NCBI GenBank assembly: GCA_938050045.1
Contig: CALLJS010000012.1
Span: 1 to 64,000, forward strand
Direction: 5' to 3'
DNA from: an uncultured Sphingomonadaceae bacterium
GTDB taxonomy: Bacteria > Pseudomonadota > Alphaproteobacteria > Sphingomonadales > Sphingomonadaceae
DNA: 64,000 nt
The notes under the pieces are model-generated. The model was not told the DNA's origin and did not search any database. It saw only the letters and a list, made by a program, of their open reading frames with translations. The stretch's first letter is position 1. The number at the start of each line of letters is the position of its first letter. The position numbers and the translations under genes are program-made. This document shows, in pieces, positions 17,443 to 26,681 of the stretch.

Positions 17443-17468
17443 ATTTGTTACACAATTTGTTACACAAA
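17443..17468. repeat. Tandem TTTGTTACACAA repeat upstream of the integrase
   Basis: Two direct copies of tttgttacacaa lie back to back between the tRNA and the integrase start, flanked by cgat/atcg. Short direct repeats near the end of an element often serve as recombinase arm sites or excisionase sites. Role inferred. Confidence 0.45.
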
Positions 17469-17554
17469 ATCGAAGGCAATTACGGGGTCGAGTGACCTAC
17501 AGGGTAATAAATTCAGTTATAACAATAGCTTAAAAAGTCTTTTTTCTGAATTTA

Positions 17555-17643
17555 TGGTGCGGCCGAGAAGACTCGAACTTCCACGGGGTATTAACCCCAC
17601 AGCGACCTCAACGCTGCGCGTCTACCAATTCCGCCACGGCCGC
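17555..17643 (-). tRNA. tRNA-Leu (GAG anticodon)
   Basis: On the minus strand the sequence folds as a class II tRNA: acceptor arm GCGGCCG/CGGCCGC, D-loop GGAATTGGTAGACGC, anticodon stem-loop CAGCGTTGAGGTCGCTG with anticodon GAG, a long variable arm (GTGGGGTTAATACCCCGT), T-loop GTTCGAGT and an encoded CCA end (17555-17557). Its 3' end faces the integrase, so it is the likely attachment site of the element. The tRNA remains intact. Confidence 0.97.
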
Positions 17644-17856
17644 ATGCCCATGATGAGGTAGGAAGCTGCCATTAGCAAAGCAATGATGGGCGCGCAACGT
17701 CTATTGTGCGGATAAATGCTATTGGCGCAAACAAGGCGCTCCAGCAAGGGTAAGCCTCGGCATATCATGCTCTATAAGTTAAGGATGCTTATTTCAAATA
17801 TCTTTTCTGAAGGCTATTTTGATTAACCTTATGAAACAGCGATCATAGCAGCAATT
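17644..17856. other. Intergenic region, nothing recognised
   Basis: Between the tRNA-Leu 5' end and the zinc-ribbon gene I see no ORF, repeat or strong terminator. It presumably holds the tRNA promoter. Confidence 0.5.
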
Positions 17857-18789
17857 TTATTGATCGCTTTTCCATGCCACTGCCACGCTAGCGGCGGCTC
17901 TTGGTACATTATCGCGGGCCGCGCCTGAAAACTCAACGCGCCCACCCGCTTCTAATTCATCGACGGGTGCGGGTATTTCCCAACTATAAATTTCGCGCTC
18001 GTCACTATCTAATAATGTAGCGATCATATCAGGCACTTTCAAAGTCTCATTGGTGGGGTTAATAATAGTCCCGCTAGCAATAAAGAATCGGCGACCATCG
18101 ACCGTTTCGTTAATCTCATTATTATCGCCAAATGTTATTTCAAGACGCGATGTGGTTGTCTGGTTGGCTAAGCTGCCTTCTAATGCGCCGCTATACCATA
18201 ATGCACCTGCGGTAATGGCAATCATCAAAGCAAATATAATGGCCGCAATAGTCCATAATTTGGCTGGATTACGGCGTGGTTTGAACGGAGGTTCATGGTC
18301 AAATGGCGCGGGGGCGGACGGCGCAAGGGCCTCACGATATTCGTTTTGAGGAGGATCTGATTCATGAATCGGTGCTTTGATTTGTTTAAGATGGTCATCG
18401 CTGAACAGAGTATCTTTATGGCTATCTTTGGTCGCTTGGCTCTGCGAAGCTGTGGGTTTAGCCGATTGTGTATTTGCAGAAGCGTTGGTCTTGCTGTTTG
18501 CTTTATCTTGGTTTGATTTTTCTTTGGGACGAGCATGTGCGGGTTTTGGCGTTTCAGCCGCTTGTTTTTCATCTTGTTGCTGGATATTGTCTGTTTTTGC
18601 CTTTCCTTGCTGCACGGATTTAGGGGCAATGGCGGCAGGCGGCGTTTCAACCTCATCAATTTTAATAGGCGCAGATTCTTGAAACCAGCTATGTTTGCAG
18701 TTGGCGCAGCGCACTTGGCGGCCATCGAGACCAATGGCATTATCAGGGACAACATAGCGTGTGGCACAATTAGGGCATGTTAAAATCAT
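17857..18789 (-). CDS. MJ0042-type zinc-ribbon membrane protein
   Basis: The N terminus has a four-Cys zinc ribbon (MILTCPNCATRY ... VRCANCKHSW) of the MJ0042 type. A long Lys/Gln/Ser-rich, probably disordered segment follows (about 45-150), then one membrane helix (LWTIAAIIFALMIAITAGAL) and a C-terminal domain resembling DUF3426 (SGTIINPTNETLKVPDM). Such proteins are common in Alphaproteobacteria and in sphingomonads lie divergent to ftsE, as here; function is unknown. I place the start at 18789 because family members begin right at the ribbon; 18804 is the alternative. Confidence 0.8.
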   Translation of the reverse strand: MILTCPNCATRYVVPDNAIGLDGRQVRCANCKHSWFQESAPIKIDEVETPPAAIAPKSVQQGKAKTDNIQQQDEKQAAETPKPAHARPKEKSNQDKANSKTNASANTQSAKPTASQSQATKDSHKDTLFSDDHLKQIKAPIHESDPPQNEYREALAPSAPAPFDHEPPFKPRRNPAKLWTIAAIIFALMIAITAGALWYSGALEGSLANQTTTSRLEITFGDNNEINETVDGRRFFIASGTIINPTNETLKVPDMIATLLDSDEREIYSWEIPAPVDELEAGGRVEFSGAARDNVPRAAASVAVAWKSDQ

Positions 18790-18911
18790 ATTCTCCATAA
18801 ACATGAGCTGGCGGTGAGTTGCAAGAGTGATGATGCTATATTAGTAAATTTTATTGGTTAAGCCGTGATAGAATCTTTGATTGTCGGCTCGCTTTGTGTC
18901 ATGGAATTTTC

Positions 18912-19625
18912 ATGCAGACTGTCGTTAATTTTGAAAATGTTGGTTTACGTTATGGAGCAGGCGCAGAAGCCCTCTCGGGTCTAAGCTTCAAATTGTTTGC
19001 GGGCAGTTTTTATTTTTTGACCGGTGCTTCGGGCGCGGGCAAAACATCCTTGCTTAAATTATTATATTTGGCGCATCGCCCTAGCCGTGGCATGATTAAA
19101 ATGTTTGGTGAAGATATTGTCACAATGCCGCGCGATAGATTGCCTGGCTTTAGGCGGCGTATTGGCGTTGTTTTTCAAGACTTTAGGCTGCTCAACCATC
19201 TTTCTGCTTTTGATAATATTGCCATGCCGTTGCGTATCTCGGGTATAGAAGAAAAAGATTTAGAAGGCCCTGTAAATGAATTATTATCATGGATTGGCCT
19301 AGCTGATCGGGCCAGTGCGCGGCCCACAACTCTCTCTGGCGGAGAACAGCAACGTGTGGCGATCGCGCGTGCCGTGATTGGCCGGCCAGAAATTTTGGTA
19401 GCCGACGAGCCTACGGGTAATGTAGACCCTGAAATGGCGGTGCGGTTGCTGCAATTATTTGCTGGCCTCAACAAATTGGGAACAACCGTGATTGTCGCAA
19501 CCCATGATATACATTTATTACGCGAAATAGAGGGCGCACAAATGATGCGCCTTAAAGATGGTCAATTGTCTGACCCAACAGGTTCGCTAAAAAATCCAGC
19601 AGTGCCATTGGTGCTGAATAATTAA
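18912..19625 (+). CDS. ftsE: Cell division ATP-binding protein FtsE
   Basis: FtsE is the ATPase of the FtsEX complex, which at the septum activates peptidoglycan hydrolases. The protein shows Walker A GASGAGKTSLLK, the Q-loop FQDFRLL, the ABC signature LSGGEQQRVAIARA and Walker B ILVADEPTGNVD, with the H-loop ATHD. The start at 18912 (MQTVVNF) matches homologues; the track start at 18894 is an upstream GTG. Three bases separate it from ftsX. Confidence 0.95.
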   Translation: MQTVVNFENVGLRYGAGAEALSGLSFKLFAGSFYFLTGASGAGKTSLLKLLYLAHRPSRGMIKMFGEDIVTMPRDRLPGFRRRIGVVFQDFRLLNHLSAFDNIAMPLRISGIEEKDLEGPVNELLSWIGLADRASARPTTLSGGEQQRVAIARAVIGRPEILVADEPTGNVDPEMAVRLLQLFAGLNKLGTTVIVATHDIHLLREIEGAQMMRLKDGQLSDPTGSLKNPAVPLVLNN

Positions 19626-19628
19626 TCC

Positions 19629-20540
19629 ATGGGTCTTAAATCAACCTTGGCGCGCGATGACAGCAAAATATTTTCCGATGGACGGATAGCTGGCCCTATG
19701 CCATGGGTGATTGCAATCATGGTATTTTTAACAATTTTAGCCAGCGCCGCAGGCGTAGCTATTGCCGCTTCTGCTTCTCAAAATAACGAAACATTAGCGC
19801 GTAAAATGACCGTGCAAATATTAGAAGAAGAACCCATAAAGCGCAATAATCAGCGCACACAAATAGTCGAATATTTGCGAAAATTGCCGCAAACTGAATC
19901 TGTAACGCCCCTAAGCGATGCGGACATTATTCAATTATTAGAACCTTGGCTCGGTTTGAATGAAGATACAGCTTTTGAATCCAATGAATTGATACCCTTG
20001 CCCGCTATTATTGATGTGCAAATGAAAGTGATAGCAGATGAGCCCTTGCGCATTCAAATGCTGAGCGAAATGCAATCTATTGCGCCATCGGTACGTTTGG
20101 ACACCCAAGAAAGCTGGATTGCACCGCTTTATGATCTCATGCGATCCTTTATCTATTTGATTTTTGCGCTTATATTATTATTAGCCGCAGCGACTTCAGC
20201 AACCGTTGTTTTGGCGGTGCGCAGTGCGCTTGATACGCATCGCAACACTCTGGACATAATGCATCTTATGGGCAGCACCGATAGCCAGATTTCGCGTTTG
20301 TTTCAGCGCCGCGTAGCTGTGGATGCCTTTTTTGGGGGGGCGATTGGTTTTATCTTTGGCTGCCTGACGATTTGGTTTATTTCTAGCCGCCTTAATAATC
20401 TGATTGCAGGCGTTGTCAGTCAGATTTCAATGCCTTGGTATGGCTGGATTATATTGGCACTGATTCCTTTGTTAATGGGTATTTTGTCGATAGTAATAGC
20501 GCGATGGACAGTTCGCGGTGCTATGAAAAAAATCTTATGA
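19629..20540 (+). CDS. ftsX: Cell division protein FtsX
   Basis: FtsX is the membrane partner of FtsE. The 303-residue protein has the expected topology: an N-terminal membrane helix (WVIAIMVFLTILASAAGVAI), a periplasmic loop, then three C-terminal helices around residues 175-300 with the conserved LMGSTDSQISRLFQRR coupling region. It follows ftsE by three bases. A seven-base G run encodes part of helix 3 without breaking the frame. Confidence 0.93.
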   Translation: MGLKSTLARDDSKIFSDGRIAGPMPWVIAIMVFLTILASAAGVAIAASASQNNETLARKMTVQILEEEPIKRNNQRTQIVEYLRKLPQTESVTPLSDADIIQLLEPWLGLNEDTAFESNELIPLPAIIDVQMKVIADEPLRIQMLSEMQSIAPSVRLDTQESWIAPLYDLMRSFIYLIFALILLLAAATSATVVLAVRSALDTHRNTLDIMHLMGSTDSQISRLFQRRVAVDAFFGGAIGFIFGCLTIWFISSRLNNLIAGVVSQISMPWYGWIILALIPLLMGILSIVIARWTVRGAMKKIL

Positions 20541-20561
20541 AGAATTTTTTAATGAAACATA

Positions 20562-21089
20562 ATGTTTAAACGTCTGATCGCCTTTGTCATTTTAACCTAT
20601 AGCATAGGATTTGCCTGGTTTGCTCTGTCTTTGCCGCAAAGCTCTGATGAATCGGCCGATGCTGTTGTAGTATTGACGGGTGGGGCAAACCGTATTGACC
20701 GTGCTTTGGCTCTTTTAGAAGATAAAAAGGTCAAAAAAATGCTCATATCGGGCGTTGATAGAGATGTGAAACCCAAAGAATTAGCCGCCGAATATGCCCG
20801 CGATGAAGAATTATTCTCTTGCTGCATTGATTTGGGGTTTCGCAGCGTCGATACTCGCTCTAACGCTTTGGAAACTGCGCGCTGGGCCGCGCGGCATGAT
20901 GTGAAATCTCTATTGCTTGTGACGCATGATTGGCATATGCGCCGTGCGCGATTGGAATTAGATAATGCCGTCGATAAAGGCGTTAGCATTATAAATGATG
21001 CGGTAAAAACAGAGCCAAGTTTGAATATCTTATTCAAAGAATATAATAAATATATTTTACGGCAAATAGTAGCTTGGATAGGGATATGA
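20562..21089 (+). CDS. YdcF/DUF218 family protein
   Basis: The 175-residue protein has an N-terminal membrane anchor and the DUF218 core: DAVVVLTGGANRIDRAL near residue 35, MLISGVDRDV near 66 and LLVTHDWHMRRARLE near 120. DUF218 proteins (YdcF, SanA, ElyC) are linked to envelope processes; the reaction is not established. It lies between ftsX and plsC, overlapping the latter by four bases, an order I associate with sphingomonads. Confidence 0.88.
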   Translation: MFKRLIAFVILTYSIGFAWFALSLPQSSDESADAVVVLTGGANRIDRALALLEDKKVKKMLISGVDRDVKPKELAAEYARDEELFSCCIDLGFRSVDTRSNALETARWAARHDVKSLLLVTHDWHMRRARLELDNAVDKGVSIINDAVKTEPSLNILFKEYNKYILRQIVAWIGI

Positions 21090-21793
21090 ATATTATCATC
21101 ACAATTTTGACAGTTATCCGCAGCGTGCTGTTCAGTGTCTTTTTCTATATTGGCTCTACCTTTATCATTGTTTTAGGGGTTCCTGCTGCTTATTTTTCAA
21201 CGCGCGGGTTGCGCCGTGTTGCGCGCAGTTGGAGCCAATATCATTATTTATGCGCGCGCATATTTTTGGGCATAAAGGTCAAAATTGAGGGCAAATTTCG
21301 TAACGAAACATTGCTCTATGTTTTCAAGCATGAGAGCATGTTTGAAACCATTGATACGTTGCGGATATTAAAAGATCCTATTGTTATCGCCAAAAAAGAA
21401 TTATTGAGCATCCCTGTGTGGGGATGGATGGCAACGCGCCATGGGCTTTTGGGCGTTGATCGACAAGCAGGTGCCAAATCGATGCGCGAGATTATGCGGC
21501 AGGCCAATCGCGCTATCGAAGAAGGTCGACCGATTGTAATATTTCCAGAAGGGACCCGTATTGAGCGCGGGCAGCGGCCTTTGCTACAAAGCGGCTTTGC
21601 GGGCATTTATCGGATTTTTAACATTGTCGCTATCCCCGTGGCATTGAATAGCGGCATAGTTGCGCCAAAGAATAGCTTTTTGAAACGCTCTGGTACGATA
21701 ACATATTTAATCGGCGATGAATTGCAGCCAGGCATAGCAAAAGAAGAAATCCGCGCGCTTGTCCATGCAGCGATTAATGCGCTGAATGATTGA
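21086..21793 (+). CDS. plsC: 1-acyl-sn-glycerol-3-phosphate acyltransferase
   Basis: PlsC acylates lysophosphatidic acid to phosphatidic acid at the inner membrane. The protein has an N-terminal membrane segment, the catalytic HX4E block KHESMFETID (Glu where many enzymes have Asp), a substrate-binding FPEGTRIERG and a later VALNSG. I place the start at 21086 (MNIIITIL), overlapping the ydcF stop by ATGA; the track's 21074 start is internal to ydcF. It is convergent with tyrA. Confidence 0.9.
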   Translation: MNIIITILTVIRSVLFSVFFYIGSTFIIVLGVPAAYFSTRGLRRVARSWSQYHYLCARIFLGIKVKIEGKFRNETLLYVFKHESMFETIDTLRILKDPIVIAKKELLSIPVWGWMATRHGLLGVDRQAGAKSMREIMRQANRAIEEGRPIVIFPEGTRIERGQRPLLQSGFAGIYRIFNIVAIPVALNSGIVAPKNSFLKRSGTITYLIGDELQPGIAKEEIRALVHAAINALND

Positions 21794-21810
21794 TATAGTC
21801 TCAATCGTCC

Positions 21811-22707
21811 TTAATGTTTTCTACCGAAATTAGGGGCTTCATCATCTTGACCTTGTTCGACTATAGAGCGTCTTATTTCGCGCGTTCGAGAGAATAAGGC
21901 TTCCAACTCATCTCCTTTCTCATAGCGAATAGCGCGTTGCAGCGCGGTTAAATCTTCGGAAAAACGTTGTAGCATTTCAAGCACTGCATCTTTGTTGGAT
22001 AGGAAAATATCGCGCCACATGACGGGATCGGATGCTGCAATTCGGGTAAAGTCCCGAAAACCACCCGCGCTATATTTAATCACTTCGCTTTGTGTGACTG
22101 CTTCCAAATCATTGGCCGTTCCCACGATAGTATAAGCAATAAGATGCGGTAAATGGCTTGTGACAGCGAGCACCATATCATGATGGCGGGCATCCATAAT
22201 TTCGACATTGGCACCAATGGCTTGCCAAAATTGGGATAGGTTTTCTAAGGCTAAGATAGGGGCATCATCGGGGGGGGTTAAGATGCACCAGCGGCCTGTA
22301 AATAATGATGCAAAGCCCGAATCTGGGCCGTTTTCTTCTGTACCCGCCACAGGGTGCGCAGGGATGATGGTGTGCGGCAAAACATTGCGCAGCGCGTCAT
22401 AAACGCTCTGTTTGCATGAACCAACATCGCTGATGATGGCATGGCCAGGTAAATATTCTACTATTTCAGCTGCGACGCTGCCCATCGCCCCAACGGGCAC
22501 GCATAATATCACCAAATCGGCATTTTGAACCGCCTCGGCAGGATTATCGGTAATATTAGTGCATAGACTGATTTCAGCCGCGCGCTTACGAACATCGGGG
22601 TTCGCATCATAACCGCACACTGTGCTAAAACCACCTTCGATTATCGCTCTTGATAGCGATGAACCTATTAAACCTAGGCCGATGATCGCTATATTTTCAA
22701 AGGCCAT
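21811..22707 (-). CDS. tyrA: Prephenate/arogenate dehydrogenase
   Basis: TyrA oxidatively decarboxylates prephenate (or arogenate) in tyrosine synthesis. The N terminus is a Rossmann NAD(P) site (IIGLGLIGSSLSRAI), followed by HPVAGTEENGPDSG, the substrate-binding signature, and the helical C-terminal domain. The start at 22707 (MAFENI) follows the hisC stop by one base, so the two genes form an aromatic-amino-acid pair. There is no fused chorismate mutase or ACT domain. Cofactor and substrate preference cannot be read from sequence by eye. Confidence 0.92.
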   Translation of the reverse strand: MAFENIAIIGLGLIGSSLSRAIIEGGFSTVCGYDANPDVRKRAAEISLCTNITDNPAEAVQNADLVILCVPVGAMGSVAAEIVEYLPGHAIISDVGSCKQSVYDALRNVLPHTIIPAHPVAGTEENGPDSGFASLFTGRWCILTPPDDAPILALENLSQFWQAIGANVEIMDARHHDMVLAVTSHLPHLIAYTIVGTANDLEAVTQSEVIKYSAGGFRDFTRIAASDPVMWRDIFLSNKDAVLEMLQRFSEDLTALQRAIRYEKGDELEALFSRTREIRRSIVEQGQDDEAPNFGRKH

Positions 22708-22708
22708 T

Positions 22709-23812
22709 CTAATTCTCATCATCCTCTAATATAGAGCGTAAGGCCTGAATAAACCCGCGATTTTCTTGTTCGGTTCCGATGGTGATACGCAAACCATTGG
22801 CGAGCCCTTGGCCAGGCAAGTGCCGCACGATAAAACCCATTTCTATTAGCGTTTGATTAACCGATGCTGCGCTTAAACTATTGTCATGATTGGCAAAAAT
22901 AACCATGATAAAATTACCCGCAGATGGAATGGCGGTTAGACCATGATTGCGCAACCTCGATAGTTCCTGCATCATCCAATCGCGCCACTTTGCATTATGG
23001 GCGCGGCTCTCGATAATAAAGTGCTGATCTTTTAGCGCTGCTATGGCTGCGGCTTGCCCGATGGTGGTGACATTAAATGGCCCGCGTATCCGATTAATCG
23101 TATCGATAATATCAGCATGGCCATAGGCCCAGCCAATACGCTCTGCTGCTAATCCATAGATTTTCGAAAATGTTCGTGTGATAAGGACATTGTCATGCGT
23201 GCGCGCCAGGTCAAAAGCGTTTGGCCCATCGTCATCCCTATATTCGCCATAGGCTTGGTCGAGCACAAATAGGCAATCTTCGGGCAAACCAGCGTGAAGC
23301 CGTTCAATTTCGCTTTGCGGTGTTAATGTCCCTGTGGGATTGTTGGGGTTTGCCAAAAATACAATGCGCGTTTTGTCCGTGACTAGCTTCAATATGGCAT
23401 CGACATCTGTGCCATAATCTTTGTCGGGTGCGATGATGGAGGCTGCGCCAACTTTGCGGGTCGCAATGTCATAGACCGCAAAACCATAGCGCACATGAAT
23501 AATCTCATCGCCTTGTCCTGCATAGCCTTGGGCCGCAAGGTTTAGCAATTCATCCGACCCTGTTCCACAGACAATTAATTCGCTCTCTAAACCATAATGA
23601 TCGGCGATTGCTATGCGCAGATTATTGGCAGCAGGGTTGGGATAGCGGGCAAAATTTGCGGCTTCTTCAGCGGCGGCTTTGCTTGCATCTTTGCTGCATC
23701 CCAATGGGTTTTCATTGGCCGATAATTTGGCCATTGGTTTTGCGCCGCCTGCTTTTCCAGGGACATAGGCGTGAATTTTCGAAATATAAGGTTTGGGTGT
23801 TAATTTGCTCAT
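22709..23812 (-). CDS. hisC: Histidinol-phosphate aminotransferase-like enzyme
   Basis: This fold-type I PLP aminotransferase (367 residues) has the HisC pattern: SANENPLGCS, FLANPNNPTGT, YGEYRDD and the PLP-lysine motif TFSKIYGLAAERIGWAYG. Next to tyrA in Alphaproteobacteria, such enzymes often serve both histidine synthesis and tyrosine/phenylalanine transamination, so the dual role is plausible. It is separated from tyrA by one base and divergent from metX. Confidence 0.9.
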   Translation of the reverse strand: MSKLTPKPYISKIHAYVPGKAGGAKPMAKLSANENPLGCSKDASKAAAEEAANFARYPNPAANNLRIAIADHYGLESELIVCGTGSDELLNLAAQGYAGQGDEIIHVRYGFAVYDIATRKVGAASIIAPDKDYGTDVDAILKLVTDKTRIVFLANPNNPTGTLTPQSEIERLHAGLPEDCLFVLDQAYGEYRDDDGPNAFDLARTHDNVLITRTFSKIYGLAAERIGWAYGHADIIDTINRIRGPFNVTTIGQAAAIAALKDQHFIIESRAHNAKWRDWMMQELSRLRNHGLTAIPSAGNFIMVIFANHDNSLSAASVNQTLIEMGFIVRHLPGQGLANGLRITIGTEQENRGFIQALRSILEDDEN

Positions 23813-23897
23813 AAAATTGCTTTATACGCCTTAAGCGCGATTGCCAATAAACGATTTATCTATTGTCTATAAATATAGCGATGATATGCCATAGCCC

Positions 23898-25013
23898 ATG
23901 AATCAAGATCAACGCTATGGTTTGGACAAACATGTCCGTTTATTGGGCCCGCTGAAATTAGACAGCGGTGCTGAATTTGCGCCGATTGAATATGCCTATG
24001 AAACTTATGGAACGCTCAATAGCGACAAAAGCAATGCGCTGCTCATCTGCCATGCTTTGACGGGCGATCAATATGCAGCATCCACGCATCCGGTGACGGG
24101 CAAAGATGGTTGGTGGCTGAATTTGGTGGGTGAGGGCAAACCGATTGACCCTAGCGATGATTTCATTATCTGTATTAATGTGATTGGTAGCTGCCTTGGT
24201 TCATCTGGGCCATCAAGTGTCGATCCATCCACAGGAAAACCTTATGGTATGGATTTTCCAGTTATTACCATCGCCGATATGGTTCGTGCACAGGCGATCT
24301 TGCTCGACCATTTGGGCATAGAGACACTATCGGCCGTAATCGGCGGTTCAATGGGCGGCATGCAAGCATTAAGCTGGGCTGTGCAATTCCCTGAGCGCGT
24401 GAAATCTGCTGTTATCGTTGCATCTGCAGCGCGCCAATCGGCGCAAAATATTGCTTTTCATGAGGTCGGCAGGCAATCCATCATGGCTGATCCGCGCTGG
24501 ACTGCGGGTGATTATTATGATGGCGAGGCCCCGACATCGGGGCTTGCGGTTGCGCGAATGGCGGCCCATATCACCTATTTATCCGAAGAAGGTTTGACCA
24601 AAAAATTCGGTCGGCGTTTGCAAGATCGCGATGAAAAAAGCTTTGGCTTTGATGCAGATTTTCAAATCGAGAGCTATTTGCGCCACCAAGGGATTAGTTT
24701 TGTCGATCGATTTGATGCCAATAGCTATCTTTATATCACACGGGCTATGGATTATTTTGATTTGGCCGATGATTATGGCGGCGTATTGGCCAATGCTTTT
24801 AAGGATACGTCAACCCGTTTTTGCGTGATTAGCTTCGATAGCGATTGGCTCTATCCAACGCAGGAGTCGCGGCGTATTGTACATGCAATTAATGCAGCGG
24901 GTGGAAATGTTAGTTTTGTCGAGCTGGAATCGCCCTTTGGTCATGATAGTTTTTTACTGCCTGCGCTTGAAATGAATGAGATTATCAGAGGTTTCCTAAA
25001 GGCGGCACAATGA
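23898..25013 (+). CDS. metX: Homoserine O-acyltransferase MetX
   Basis: MetX acylates homoserine in methionine synthesis. The 371-residue alpha/beta-hydrolase has the nucleophile elbow [10 protein letters not shown] (Ser about 147), the catalytic Asp region SFDSDWLYP and His in [10 protein letters not shown], plus the N-terminal [15 protein letters not shown]. It is annotated as acetyltransferase by family; whether acetyl-CoA or succinyl-CoA is used cannot be decided by eye. It overlaps metW by four bases, a classic alphaproteobacterial pair. Confidence 0.93.
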   Translation: MNQDQRYGLDKHVRLLGPLKLDSGAEFAPIEYAYETYGTLNSDKSNALLICHALTGDQYAASTHPVTGKDGWWLNLVGEGKPIDPSDDFIICINVIGSCLGSSGPSSVDPSTGKPYGMDFPVITIADMVRAQAILLDHLGIETLSAVIGGSMGGMQALSWAVQFPERVKSAVIVASAARQSAQNIAFHEVGRQSIMADPRWTAGDYYDGEAPTSGLAVARMAAHITYLSEEGLTKKFGRRLQDRDEKSFGFDADFQIESYLRHQGISFVDRFDANSYLYITRAMDYFDLADDYGGVLANAFKDTSTRFCVISFDSDWLYPTQESRRIVHAINAAGGNVSFVELESPFGHDSFLLPALEMNEIIRGFLKAAQ

Positions 25014-25612
25014 GTAAGCATGATTATAAATTACGGCCTGATTTGGCGATTATTGCCAATAATATTGCAGCCAATGCGCAGGTGTTGGATGTTGGATGCG
25101 GCGATGGCGCGTTAATGGCGGCGTTGCGCGATCAAAAAAATGTTGATGCACGCGGGATAGAGATTGACCCTGCCAATGTGTCTATAGCGGTGACGCGCGG
25201 CCTATCTGTTGTCCAAGGCGATGCCGATACCGATCTATCGGAATATCCCGATAATAGTTTTGATTTCGCTATATTAAGCCAGACCCTGCAAACCACGCAC
25301 AGGCCCGATAAGGTGATTGATAATTTGCTGCGTATCGGCAAATATGCATTTGTTTCTTTCCCCAATTTTGCCCATTGGCGGGTGCGGCTTTCGCTGGGCC
25401 TTGGCGGACGGATGCCAGTCACCCGCTTAATCCCAGAAAAATGGTATAATACACCCAATATCCACCATGTGACCATCGAAGATTTTCGCGCTATTGTAAA
25501 AGAGAGGCAATGGATACAGGAAAATCAATGGTTTTTGAGCGGCGATAAACAAATATCAAAAGCTGGGGCCAATTTTCTGGCCGAGCATGCGGTGTTTTTG
25601 CTCAAAAAATAG
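25010..25612 (+). CDS. metW: Methionine biosynthesis protein MetW
   Basis: MetW is a methyltransferase-like protein that partners with MetX; in some bacteria it is needed for MetX activity. The 200-residue protein has the SAM-binding motif [11 protein letters not shown] and conserved [11 protein letters not shown]-like and [11 protein letters not shown] segments. It overlaps metX (ATGA) and is presumably co-translated. Length matches the family. Confidence 0.93.
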   Translation: MSKHDYKLRPDLAIIANNIAANAQVLDVGCGDGALMAALRDQKNVDARGIEIDPANVSIAVTRGLSVVQGDADTDLSEYPDNSFDFAILSQTLQTTHRPDKVIDNLLRIGKYAFVSFPNFAHWRVRLSLGLGGRMPVTRLIPEKWYNTPNIHHVTIEDFRAIVKERQWIQENQWFLSGDKQISKAGANFLAEHAVFLLKK

Positions 25613-25637
25613 TGAAGCTTCCATGATATGATCTAAT

Positions 25638-26657
25638 TTAATTATTGCGCCCTGCGTTGGCGCGCGTATCTTGATTCGTTGGCGCATTTTCATTGGCCAG
25701 AGACTCTTGCGTTACAGTCTCTTGCGGTACAGTCTCTTGCGTTACAGTCTCTTGCGATTCAGCTTCAGAAGCTTGACTCGCAGGTCTAATAGGCAATGCA
25801 TTTGATGGAATAGAAATAGCTGTTTTTTCGACTGCATCTAATGCTTTTTGTACGCGCAAATAACGTTTTGCCAGGGAAATCCAACCGCGCGCATTCTCTG
25901 CTCCGGGCATTTGCTCCATTTCCAATATCGCCGTTTTTACATCTCGATTGGCTAATGATGTTTTTATACGCGCCAATCTGCGCTCTGGCTGAGGGGGTTG
26001 CGACCCTGCTTTACGAATAACAAATAATTCACCAAATTCTTTTTTGATAACATCCCATATGCTGGCATCGCTGCTAGGGCTTAATAATATTTCAGATGCA
26101 ATGTCTAACTGGTTTTGCAATGTTGCCAATCGCACAGGATTATTGCCTGCATTTACAATGATTCTAACATCGTCTGGATTGCTGTTGCCAAATTTTAAGC
26201 GCAGTTCATTTTCAACATAACCCAATGCACTGCCGCTATCTATCGCACGGCGAGCAGAAAATGCGATAAGCATAGATTCGGTTCTATCGGCATTGCCCGA
26301 TGCTTGCTGAGCTTGCACATTAATACGCGACAAACGATCATCCAAGCTGTCAACGCGCTCATTAATCAATTGTGTGTTGATAGTGTCATTTTGATTTTCA
26401 ATATTTTGGCATGTTTCGGCGGCTTGTATTTTGAGCGACTCAGAAGCCACAGCAGGCGCATTAATATTTGCAGCAGCGTCTCGATCAAATATGATCGCTT
26501 CATTCTTACCATCCGTTTGGAACAAATCATATTTGGTGATGGCCCAACCTGCTGCAATCGTGCCGCCGACAAAGGCTATCAATAATAATATGGCAATCGT
26601 TCGAAGTTTCATATCACCGCCAGGCGAGGAATTAATTTTTTCATAATGCGTGCTCAT
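25638..26657 (-). CDS. Mitofilin-like (COG4223) membrane protein near hem genes
   Basis: A 339-residue protein with one N-terminal membrane helix (LRTIAILLLIAFVGGTIAAGW), a helical probably coiled-coil region (VDSLDDRLSRINVQAQQ) and a C-terminal domain. Proteins of this layout sit beside hemD in Alphaproteobacteria and are compared with mitofilin/HemX; function is poorly known. The tail carries a 15-bp repeat coding xQETV. The likely start may be MKLRTIA at 26612 rather than 26657. Confidence 0.65.
   Translation of the reverse strand: MSTHYEKINSSPGGDMKLRTIAILLLIAFVGGTIAAGWAITKYDLFQTDGKNEAIIFDRDAAANINAPAVASESLKIQAAETCQNIENQNDTINTQLINERVDSLDDRLSRINVQAQQASGNADRTESMLIAFSARRAIDSGSALGYVENELRLKFGNSNPDDVRIIVNAGNNPVRLATLQNQLDIASEILLSPSSDASIWDVIKKEFGELFVIRKAGSQPPQPERRLARIKTSLANRDVKTAILEMEQMPGAENARGWISLAKRYLRVQKALDAVEKTAISIPSNALPIRPASQASEAESQETVTQETVPQETVTQESLANENAPTNQDTRANAGRNN
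25711..25755. repeat. Three 15-bp tandem repeats in the mitofilin-like gene
   Basis: gttacagtctcttgc occurs at 25711 and 25741, with ggtacagtctcttgc between them, plus degenerate partial copies on both sides. The unit is a multiple of three and encodes TQETV/PQETV, so copy-number change would keep the frame. Confidence 0.9.
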
Positions 26658-26681
26658 ATAGCTGCTATAATCGCAAAATGA

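Larger units (their letters stand above)
1..17557. mobile_element. Right part of an integrative and conjugative element (P-type T4SS)
   Basis: A relaxase, coupling protein, complete-looking trb transfer operon and tyrosine recombinase lie together and stop abruptly at the 3' end of a tRNA-Leu gene, after which core genes begin. Tyrosine recombinases of this kind usually insert at tRNA 3' ends, so the tRNA is the probable right attachment site. The left end and the second attachment repeat are outside the window, so full size and cargo are unknown. The element looks somewhat richer in GC than the chromosome that follows. The relaxase is cut by the window edge. trbL is frameshifted, so conjugation may be impaired. 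Confidence 0.85.

Noticed and set aside
23813-23897. SAM-II riboswitch before metX
   Set aside because: Alphaproteobacterial metX genes often have one, but the 85-base leader is too short and lacks the conserved SAM-II core.
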